From assembly GCA_003452185.1 (NCBI GenBank), contig DMJJ01000237.1, positions 1 to 7,644 of the forward strand: a DNA stretch of 7,644 nucleotides, in the 5' to 3' direction. This document shows positions 1 to 5,444 of this stretch, piece after piece. The notes beneath the pieces were generated by a model. The model saw only the letters and a list, made by a program, of their open reading frames with translations, was not told the DNA's origin and ran no database searches. The stretch comes from Verrucomicrobiales bacterium. Lineage in GTDB: Bacteria; Verrucomicrobiota; Verrucomicrobiia; Limisphaerales; UBA11320. Position 1 is the first letter of the stretch, and every line of letters begins with the position of its first letter. Position numbers and translations under genes: made by a program.

Positions 1-1
1 T

Positions 2-622
2 CCTTCCCCCTCCTCCCCCGCCACCCCCGGGGCCTCCCAGGCCCACGAGCCGGTGACCACGGCAACCCTCAGCTCCCCCGTGCCCGTCGCGGCCCAGTCC
101 ACCACCCCCGCCGGGGCGTTCGGATTCCATGATGTCAATGTGACTGCGGTCGACATCGAGGGGAGCGCGGCCGTCATCAAGACCCCCGAGCCAAAGCCTT
201 CCCCCGGCCCTTCGCTCCAGATCGTGGAAGCCCCGTCGGCCACCCCCGCCAATCCCCCGGGATCCCGCGCGGAACCCTCCCCCGACTCCGGGTCAGGCGG
301 GGGGATCGTCGAGCTCCTGAGCAAGGGGGAGGCCTGCCTCCAGCTCGGACAGCCCGAGGCGGCGCTCGCTTCCTTCGACCAGGCGCTGGCCCTGGATGAC
401 CGCCACGCCGAGGCCTGGGTGAAGCGGGGGAGCGCCCTCGAGAAGCTCGATCGGATCGAACAGGCGCTGGAATGCTACGACCGGGCAATCTCCCTCGATC
501 GATCCTCCACCCTCGCCTACCTGTACAAGGGAGGGGTTTGCAATCGGCTGGAACGGTTCGACGAGGCCCTCGCCTGCTACGAGCAGGCCCTCCGAAGCCA
601 GGAGCGCCCGCAGCTCTCCTAG
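2..622 (+). CDS. TPR-repeat protein, 5' end cut by the window edge
   Basis: The reading frame is open from base 2 to a TAG at 620-622, so the true start probably lies left of the window. A GTG at 53 is the first possible in-window start, but nothing marks it as real. Counted from that GTG, residues 1-85 are low complexity, rich in Pro, Ser, Ala and Thr, and probably disordered. Residues about 86-119, 120-153 and 154-187 are three consecutive 34-residue tetratricopeptide repeats with the usual G/A/Y/A/P-like pattern (for example ALASFDQALALD and ALECYDRAISLD). TPRs form helical scaffolds that bind other proteins; the partner is unknown. No catalytic domain is visible, though one could lie in the missing N-terminal part. 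The gene converges on the HAD gene with a 20-bp gap. The TPR assignment is firm; the function is not known. Confidence 0.85.
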   Translation, partial: PSPSSPATPGASQAHEPVTTATLSSPVPVAAQSTTPAGAFGFHDVNVTAVDIEGSAAVIKTPEPKPSPGPSLQIVEAPSATPANPPGSRAEPSPDSGSGGGIVELLSKGEACLQLGQPEAALASFDQALALDDRHAEAWVKRGSALEKLDRIEQALECYDRAISLDRSSTLAYLYKGGVCNRLERFDEALACYEQALRSQERPQLS

Positions 623-642
623 GTCCCGCACGGGCCGGTGGG

Positions 643-1320
643 CTAGCTGCAGACCTCCCGCGCCTCGATGCAGCTGAGGTCCCGGACGGCCCAGGTCGGG
701 GAGTGCGACTCGAGTTCGGTGACGGGGGAATGCCCCGTGGCGACCGCCAGACACCGGGCCGAAATCGCCCGGGCACACGCGACGTCCAGCGGCGTGTCAC
801 CGATCACCAGGATCTCATCCCCGGCCAGCCGGTGTCCCAGCATCTCGCTTCCACGCGACCGCGCGACTTTGGCGATTTCCCCGCGATTCTCGTGGTCGTC
901 CCCAAACCCCCCGGTGCAGAACTCCTCCCATAGCCCGTAGTGACGCAGCTTGATCTCCGCCCCGAGGCGGACGTTCCCGGTCAGCAGGCCGAGGGTCGGC
1001 GGATTCGGCAGCGACTTCAGCGAGTGGATGAACTCCCGGACAAAGGGACACTCGTTCCCCTCGCTGTTGTGAAGGATGTGGTCGAGCCAGAAGTAATAGG
1101 TGTCGAAGAATCGGTGGAGGTTCTCGTTCGAATGGTCGACGGAGTGCTTGAGGAATAGCTCCCGGACGATGGAGGTATCCGTTCGCCCCGCAAACTCGAT
1201 CCCCTCGGTTCCGTTCGAGACCCCGAAAGCGGTCCCGAACGCGTGACGAAAAGCCTTCCGGCCCGCTCCACCGGTATGGAGCAGGGTTCCATCAATGTCG
1301 AACAATACAAGGCGGACCAT
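643..1320 (-). CDS. HAD-superfamily hydrolase, phosphoglycolate-phosphatase-like
   Basis: A 225-residue cytosolic HAD phosphatase with all four motifs. Motif I is FDIDGT, with nucleophile D8 and acid/base D10. Motif II is LLTGN with T114. Motif III is probably K124 (AEIKLRHYG). Motif IV is GDTPLD with D175 and D179, which would bind Mg2+. Between motifs I and II lies a helical cap of roughly residues 16-95, as in C1-cap enzymes such as phosphoglycolate phosphatase and beta-phosphoglucomutase. The true substrate cannot be read from sequence. The ATG at 1320 is chosen because the protein then begins MVRLVLFDIDGT, the normal HAD N-terminus; an open frame continues further upstream but overlaps the Lon-domain gene. 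The start lies 8 bp after the stop of that gene, and AAGGG about 11 nt upstream may serve as a weak ribosome site. Co-transcription with the Lon-domain gene is likely. Confidence 0.93.
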   Translation of the reverse strand: MVRLVLFDIDGTLLHTGGAGRKAFRHAFGTAFGVSNGTEGIEFAGRTDTSIVRELFLKHSVDHSNENLHRFFDTYYFWLDHILHNSEGNECPFVREFIHSLKSLPNPPTLGLLTGNVRLGAEIKLRHYGLWEEFCTGGFGDDHENRGEIAKVARSRGSEMLGHRLAGDEILVIGDTPLDVACARAISARCLAVATGHSPVTELESHSPTWAVRDLSCIEAREVCS

Positions 1321-1328
1321 GAGCTGCG

Positions 1329-2018
1329 TCACCCTTTGCCGCCCTTGCGGTACTGCTCGATCTCGGCGATCAGGAAATGAACCAGGTGCTTGAGGCGCTC
1401 CTCCAGCGGAAGGGTCGAGAGGATCGTTTGCCGGGCCATCGGGCTCGAGAGCACCGCACACGACACGAGGTCCGCGACCTGGTCGGGCCCCGGGAGCTGC
1501 TCCAGGTAGTTCAGCACCTCCTGAATCGCCTCGCCGGTGGCCTTGGCAGTCCCTTTTTTCCCCCCCTTGGTCTTGGTCTCGAAGGCGGGAAAGGGAAACG
1601 GGGGGGGGCCGACCTCCATGCGCTGGCGAACCAGCTCCAACACCTTGGCCAGCAACGCATCAATCACGACGTTGTCCGCCGGAGGGGTCGGAAGCGGGCG
1701 GATCGCCTCGATCCGGTAGGGCCTAGTCTGAACGGTCTCAACAAATTGCACCCGGGTGAGCCCCTGAAGGATGAGGTGGGAGGTGCCGTCGGCATGGTCG
1801 ACCGAAACCCGGATCAGCCCCAGGCCGGCAATCGTGCACGGCTTCTCCCGCGTGCGGGCCGGATCCTGCATCGCCACGGAGAACATCCGATGCGATTGCA
1901 GTGTATCCACCAGCATTTTGCGATACCGGGGCTCAAAAATGTAGAGCGGCAGCAACGCCTGGGGGAACAACGTGGCGCTCGGGAGCGTCATGACCGGGAC
2001 TTGGTCGGGTAGTTCCAT
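1329..2018 (-). CDS. Stand-alone Lon N-terminal (LON substrate-binding) domain protein
   Basis: A 229-residue protein resembling only the N-terminal substrate-recognition region of Lon protease. It begins with the family core LPSATLFPQALLPLYIFEPRYRKML (here residues 12-22 and 23-36), followed by the beta-rich AGLGLIRV...HLILQGLTRVQF stretch (residues 64-92). After a Pro/Lys/Gly-rich linker (about 137-160) comes a helical segment (163-223) whose LEERLKHLVHFL motif recalls the Lon N-domain helices. There is no AAA+ Walker motif and no Ser-Lys protease domain, so it is not a protease by itself. Such proteins are known in many bacteria but are poorly understood; adaptor or ligand-binding roles have been suggested. 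The ATG at 2018 has no Shine-Dalgarno sequence but sits about 7 nt from a possible -10 box, which suggests a leaderless mRNA. It is the first gene of a probable operon with the HAD phosphatase. Confidence 0.92.
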   Translation of the reverse strand: MELPDQVPVMTLPSATLFPQALLPLYIFEPRYRKMLVDTLQSHRMFSVAMQDPARTREKPCTIAGLGLIRVSVDHADGTSHLILQGLTRVQFVETVQTRPYRIEAIRPLPTPPADNVVIDALLAKVLELVRQRMEVGPPPFPFPAFETKTKGGKKGTAKATGEAIQEVLNYLEQLPGPDQVADLVSCAVLSSPMARQTILSTLPLEERLKHLVHFLIAEIEQYRKGGKG

Positions 2019-2024
2019 GAATCA

Positions 2025-2052
2025 AATCTAAACTGCTACGTCAGTTATTCAA
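2025..2052 (-). promoter_or_regulatory. Possible sigma-70-type promoter of the Lon-domain/HAD operon
   Basis: On the minus strand, TTGAAT (2047-2052) and TAGATT (2025-2030) are separated by 16 nt, each matching 4 of 6 consensus bases. This is the most A+T-rich stretch of the divergent intergenic region. The start point would fall at or within a base or two of the ATG, giving a leaderless transcript and explaining the missing Shine-Dalgarno sequence. The match is moderate and not proven. Confidence 0.35.
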
Positions 2053-2068
2053 GCGGCGGTCGTTGCGC

Positions 2069-2097
2069 TTGCCAAGTGGACCGCCCATCGACAGACT
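2069..2097 (+). promoter_or_regulatory. Weak candidate promoter of the coiled-coil gene
   Basis: TTGCCA (2069-2074, 5 of 6 bases of the -35 consensus) lies 17 nt before CAGACT (2092-2097, only 3 of 6 of the -10). Transcription would begin just upstream of the ATG at 2108. The -10 is poor, so this is a guess supported mainly by position in the short divergent region. Confidence 0.2.
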
Positions 2098-2107
2098 GCA
2101 ACTGCTT

Positions 2108-2950
2108 ATGAGGCCTGCAATAACGATTCTGACCATTCTCTGCCTGGCGTTGGGTGTGGGACTCTTTGTCCGCCACAACCGGGCGATCAGCCAAGCCCAA
2201 GCCGACGAGAAGGTGATCATCACCCTCTCGAACGACCTTGCCCAAGCAAGCACCCAGAGGGATGAGTTTCGCAAGATTTCATTGTTGCTGGAAACCAATC
2301 TCACCCTGACCTCCCAGGAGCTCTCGGGGATCTCCAACAACCTGATCAAGACCTCCGCCGACCTCGAGAAGGCCAAGGCCGACGCCAAGGCCGCCGCCGA
2401 GGCGTTCCAGGCCGAGATGCAGAAGCGGGACGCCAAGATTGCCGAGCTGGAGCATGAGAACTCCACCCTGGAGAAGCAGTCGGACGACCTCAAGGGGGCG
2501 ATCACCGGCCTGGAGAAGGCGATCGTCGACACCGAGAAGAAGCTCGCCGCCTCCGAGGGAGACCGCGAGTTCCTGCTCAAGGAGCTCAAGCGGCTCCAGG
2601 CCGAAAAGGCCGAGCTGGAACGCCAGTTCAATGATCTCGCGGTGCTCCGCCAGCAGGTCTCCCGCCTGAAGGAGGAGCTCTCCATCGCCCGCCGCATCGA
2701 CTGGATCAAGCGGGGGATCTTCGGGTTCTCCGAGACCAAGGGGGGGGCGCTCCTCCTGCCGCAGAACGCCAAGCTTACGGCCAAGGATCCCGGGGCGACC
2801 ACCTCGACGAACTTCGGTCTCCAGGCCGAGCTTCGGAGCGACGGCTCCGCCACCGTGACCACACCCAAGGCGCCCGGCGCCCCGGTGGTGGTTCCTCCCG
2901 CGCAGCCGGCCAAGGCTCCCGAGCCCGCGAAGCCGGCCAACCCGAAGTAA
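2108..2950 (+). CDS. Inner-membrane-anchored coiled-coil protein, uncharacterised
   Basis: A 280-residue protein of no family I can name. Residues 4-21 form one hydrophobic helix with little before it, either an uncleaved signal anchor or a signal peptide, so most of the chain should lie in the periplasm. Residues about 25-198 are rich in Ala, Glu, Lys, Leu and Gln with heptad-like spacing and predict a long coiled coil. It is followed by RIDWIKRGIFGF (196-207), an abrupt change that may be a conserved capping motif. The tail from about 250 is rich in Pro, Ala and Lys, as in envelope-spanning or wall-binding linkers. The ATG at 2108 is preferred because it puts the hydrophobic helix at the very N-terminus; an in-frame TTG at 2063 would add 15 polar residues. 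There is no Shine-Dalgarno sequence. A scaffold role in the envelope is inference only. Confidence 0.85.
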   Translation: MRPAITILTILCLALGVGLFVRHNRAISQAQADEKVIITLSNDLAQASTQRDEFRKISLLLETNLTLTSQELSGISNNLIKTSADLEKAKADAKAAAEAFQAEMQKRDAKIAELEHENSTLEKQSDDLKGAITGLEKAIVDTEKKLAASEGDREFLLKELKRLQAEKAELERQFNDLAVLRQQVSRLKEELSIARRIDWIKRGIFGFSETKGGALLLPQNAKLTAKDPGATTSTNFGLQAELRSDGSATVTTPKAPGAPVVVPPAQPAKAPEPAKPANPK

Positions 2951-3120
2951 CCCCAGGGGCTTCGCCTCCCCCGCCAACCGACCGGTTTCAAGCCTTCCGG
3001 ACCCCGTTTCGACCGGGCGGCAGGGTTCCCGGCGCGAAGCCTCCCCAGTCCCGGATTGCACGCCCGATCGCAGTGAACGAAGTGAGCGCAACCAATCCCG
3101 GGGCAATCCCCGGGGCCGGC
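2951..3120 (+). other. Intergenic region and possible structured leader of moaA
   Basis: About 170 bp without a supported gene. Just after the coiled-coil stop is a small hairpin (2956-2968, GGGGC/GCCTC with one G-T pair) that could help end transcription. GGCTTCGC (2958-2965) is the exact reverse complement of GCGAAGCC (3034-3041) and could close a larger fold. A perfect 7-bp stem, CCCGGGG and CCCCGGG around the loop CAAT (3097-3114), ends six bases before the moaA ATG. I do not see the conserved elements of the known molybdenum-cofactor riboswitch. If moaA starts at the GTG at 3073, the last 48 bases are coding. Confidence 0.4.
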
Positions 3121-4179
3121 ATGAGTGGGAACCCCCCCCTGGTGGATTCCCACGGTCGTGTCCTGCGCGACCTGCGGGTGAGCATCACCGATCGGTGCAA
3201 TTTCCGTTGTCTCTATTGCCTCCCGGAGACCGAGGCCGCCCAGAACTTCTACCGCGGCCGCTGGGCCACCCTCCCCGACTCGAAGCCGATCGCCCGCGAC
3301 TGGGTGCCCAAGCAAAGTCTCCTCTCCTTTGAGGAGATCGTCCGCGTGGTCCGGGTCTGCGTCTCCCGCGGGATCGAGAAGGTCCGGATCACCGGGGGTG
3401 AGCCGCTCCTCCGCCAGCAGGTCGAGAGGCTGGTGGGGATGATCGCCGGCATCGAGGGGATCCGCGATCTGGCGCTCACCACCAACGGATTCGCCTTCGA
3501 GTCCAAGGCGCACGCCCTGCGGGAGGCCGGTCTCCGGCGGGTCAGCTTCAGCATGGACAGCCTCGACCCGGCGACGTTCCGCAAGATGACCGGCAGGGAG
3601 GGGCTTGCCTCGGTGCTCCGAAGCCTGCAGCGCGCACGGTCGCTTGGGTTTCATCCCCTCAAGGTGAACGCCGTGGTGATCCGGGGGTTGAACGACCACG
3701 AACTCGAATCGCTGGCCGCGTTCGGCGAGGCGCAGGATCTCTCCTTTCGCTTCATCGAGTTCATGCCGCTCGACTCCGCCCATGCCTGGCAAAGGGAACT
3801 GGTGGTCCCGGGAAGCGAGATCCTCGCCCGGCTCCAGGCCCGGTTCTCCCTCGAGCCCGTGATCTCGGAGAACCGCTCGGAGACGGCGCGTCGATGGCGG
3901 TTCGCGAGCGGACGGGGGGAGATCGGCATCATCGCGCCGGTGAGCGAGCCGTTCTGCGGCCATTGCAACCGACTCCGGCTGACGGCCGATGGCCGCATCC
4001 GGACCTGCCTCTTCAGCGTCCAGGAGCACGACGTCCGGGACCGGATGCGGGCCGGGATGTCCGATGCCGAGCTGTCCGACTACCTCACCCTGCTCGTCCA
4101 GGGGAAGGAGGACCGGCATCACATCGGGGAGCCGGGATTCGTCCCGCCCGAACGGTCGATGAGCTGCATCGGAGGGTGA
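3121..4179 (+). CDS. moaA: GTP 3',8-cyclase MoaA (molybdenum cofactor biosynthesis)
   Basis: A radical SAM enzyme of the cytosol that converts GTP to (8S)-3',8-cyclo-7,8-dihydroGTP, the first step of molybdenum cofactor synthesis, before MoaC. The SAM-binding 4Fe-4S cluster is held by C26, C30 and C33 (CX3CX2C), followed by the TGGEP motif at 91-95. The second, substrate-binding cluster is held by C279, C282 and C296 (CX2CX13C). R19, R284 and R286 match the GTP-binding arginines known in Staphylococcus MoaA. The chain ends in Gly-Gly (351-352), a tail needed for catalysis in studied homologues. Residues 34-66 are about 16-19 longer than the same segment in E. coli or Staphylococcus MoaA. At 352 residues it is slightly long for the family. 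The ATG at 3121 gives a normal distance to the first cysteine; a GTG at 3073 is an alternative. No other moa genes are in the window. Confidence 0.96.
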   Translation: MSGNPPLVDSHGRVLRDLRVSITDRCNFRCLYCLPETEAAQNFYRGRWATLPDSKPIARDWVPKQSLLSFEEIVRVVRVCVSRGIEKVRITGGEPLLRQQVERLVGMIAGIEGIRDLALTTNGFAFESKAHALREAGLRRVSFSMDSLDPATFRKMTGREGLASVLRSLQRARSLGFHPLKVNAVVIRGLNDHELESLAAFGEAQDLSFRFIEFMPLDSAHAWQRELVVPGSEILARLQARFSLEPVISENRSETARRWRFASGRGEIGIIAPVSEPFCGHCNRLRLTADGRIRTCLFSVQEHDVRDRMRAGMSDAELSDYLTLLVQGKEDRHHIGEPGFVPPERSMSCIGG

Positions 4180-4191
4180 GCCGGGCATCGA

Positions 4192-4213
4192 AGCCCCGCT
4201 CTCCGCGGGGGCT
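4192..4213. terminator. Hairpin between convergent moaA and MBL-fold genes
   Basis: AGCCCCGC (4192-4199) and GCGGGGGCT (4205-4213) pair over eight bases with one bulged G and a five-base loop. It lies 12 bp after the moaA stop and 15 bp after the stop of the opposing MBL-fold gene, so it could end transcription from both sides. Neither strand has a T tract after it, so it is a non-canonical terminator at best. Confidence 0.45.
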
Positions 4214-4228
4214 CTCCCACCACCGGGG

Positions 4229-5296
4229 TCATCGTTTCTGCGTGGTGTAGCTCCAGGTCTTTCCAGTGGACGGGTTCTCGATCGTGTACCGGGCGGCGTC
4301 GTGGGCGAGGCTGAGGTGGAGATGCCGTCCCTGGCATTTCTCGTCCAGATTCGCGATGCACTCATCCGGGGCGTTGTTGGCCCCCTCCCCCTCCCGCACA
4401 TTCTTGTGAACCTGGAACACCCCCTGGATCGAGGGGGTCCCCCGCAGCGCGGAGAGCACCGGGCCGGCGGTTCCCTTCCGAGGGCCGTTGTTCATCACCG
4501 CGATCGTCGGCGCCAGGCCCCGGATCAACAAGGGGTTGTTGCTGATGTCGAGCCCGTGGTGGTTTACCTGGTAGACATCCACGGTTCCGATCCGGTTCTC
4601 CGGGCAGACCAGCTCCTGTTCGACGTTCCAGGTGAGATCCCCGCCGTCGAAGAACCGGAACCCACCGTACTCGAGCACCCAGACGGTGCTGTTGGCGTTG
4701 TCCGAGGTATCGACCTCCTTGCGGGGGGCGTCGGTGCAGGCCGGGCTCCGGGGCGACCCGGCGGGGGCGGGGAGGAAATGTTGGCGGCCGCCAATGCACC
4801 TCAGGCGAAGAGAGGGGCCGCCGGCCACCGGGCGGAGCGGCACCTCGAGGCCGGGGGCCACCACCACCCGTTTCTCCACGGGAATCTCCCGGTACGGACG
4901 GATGATCAGGGGCCAGCGTGTGTCGGCCTTGTTGCCGTCGGGATCCGAGGCCGGGACCCCGTTGTCATAGATGTGGCGAATCGGCATCAGCGCGGCCAGC
5001 TCGGCCGCCCCGCCGAAGTGGTCGACATGCATGTGGGTGGTGATGAGGTGGTCGATCTGGTGGAGTTTTCCCTCATGGGTCGCCACCGCATGAATGCGAC
5101 CCGGGTCGCGGCCGCCGGGGTTCCCGGAGTCGATGAGGATCGATTCATCATTCGGGGTGACGATCAGGGTGGAGCCTCCCCCCTCGGAATCGATCCAATA
5201 GATGTCGAGAGTGCCGCTGGCCTTGCCGGCCTCGGCGCGAAAGGCGAGGAGTGCCGGAATCGCAATCAGCGTAAGGAAGAGGTGTGTCGGTTTCAT
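4229..5296 (-). CDS. Exported metallo-beta-lactamase-fold hydrolase, ComEC-hydrolase-like
   Basis: A 355-residue protein with a Sec signal peptide: K2, a hydrophobic core at 6-19, and a probable AEA cleavage site near residue 23. The MBL-fold metal motif HxHxDH is complete (H88, H90, D92, H93), preceded by the strand ILIDSG (53-58). Later metal or active-site candidates are D220 in FDGGD and H246/H247 in VNHHGLD. The order of these motifs resembles the C-terminal hydrolase domain of ComEC/Rec2 competence proteins and related free-standing MBL proteins, but there are no ComEC membrane helices. The substrate is unknown: phosphodiester, lactone or beta-lactam ring cannot be told apart here. The C-terminal 120 residues contain C313 and C321, which with C187 and C231 might form disulfides after export. 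There is no Shine-Dalgarno sequence. It is transcribed in the same direction as the upstream ester hydrolase gene, but 148 bp with hairpins separate the two. Confidence 0.9.
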   Translation of the reverse strand: MKPTHLFLTLIAIPALLAFRAEAGKASGTLDIYWIDSEGGGSTLIVTPNDESILIDSGNPGGRDPGRIHAVATHEGKLHQIDHLITTHMHVDHFGGAAELAALMPIRHIYDNGVPASDPDGNKADTRWPLIIRPYREIPVEKRVVVAPGLEVPLRPVAGGPSLRLRCIGGRQHFLPAPAGSPRSPACTDAPRKEVDTSDNANSTVWVLEYGGFRFFDGGDLTWNVEQELVCPENRIGTVDVYQVNHHGLDISNNPLLIRGLAPTIAVMNNGPRKGTAGPVLSALRGTPSIQGVFQVHKNVREGEGANNAPDECIANLDEKCQGRHLHLSLAHDAARYTIENPSTGKTWSYTTQKR

Positions 5297-5444
5297 GCGG
5301 GGTGGTGCAGCGGACCGTAGCAGCCGTCCACGACGGATGCAACCGACGACGGGCCTGCAACCGCAGTCTCCCCGCCCCCTGTAGCCACCGACGTCAGGAG
5401 GTGGGCTCGCCCTCTGGGCGAGCCCTCCCCAGTCCCCGGAGGGC
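5297..5444. other. Intergenic region between the two exported hydrolase genes
   Basis: This stretch separates two genes read leftward. Its right part holds two overlapping inverted repeats behind the ester hydrolase stop. Its left part should contain the promoter of the MBL-fold gene, but I find no convincing -35/-10 pair. The octamer TGCAACCG occurs twice about 20 bp apart (from 5338 and 5356) with no evident meaning. No small gene is supported. Confidence 0.4.
5403..5425 (-). terminator. Probable terminator hairpin of the ester hydrolase gene
   Basis: A perfect 9-bp stem, GGGCTCGCC (5403-5411) and GGCGAGCCC (5417-5425), closes a five-base loop. It lies 19 bp past the TAA of the ester hydrolase gene on the minus strand. 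No T tract follows. A second stem, CCCTCC (5423-5428) and GGAGGG (5438-5443), sits directly next to the stop codon and shares three bases with it, so the two cannot both be complete. Confidence 0.5.

Noticed and set aside
623..642. Small inverted repeat between the convergent TPR and HAD genes
   Set aside because: The best pairing is about five bases including a G-T pair, overlaps the TPR stop codon and lacks a T tract. It is too weak to call a terminator.
1548..1566. Programmed frameshift site at the A6/G7 run of the Lon-domain gene (minus strand)
   Set aside because: The heptamer A AAA AAG is present but out of register with the reading frame, and no alternative product is evident.
2951..3120. 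Known molybdenum-cofactor riboswitch upstream of moaA
   Set aside because: Inverted repeats are present, but I could not find the conserved sequence elements of that motif.
2041..4401. A 786-codon open frame on the minus strand across the coiled-coil and moaA genes
   Set aside because: It is antisense to two well-supported genes, has skewed Arg/Pro/Ser composition and no recognisable domain. High third-position G+C makes such frames common.
4301..5320. A 339-codon open frame on the plus strand opposite the MBL-fold gene
   Set aside because: Same reason: shadow of a gene with clear HxHxDH motif and signal peptide.
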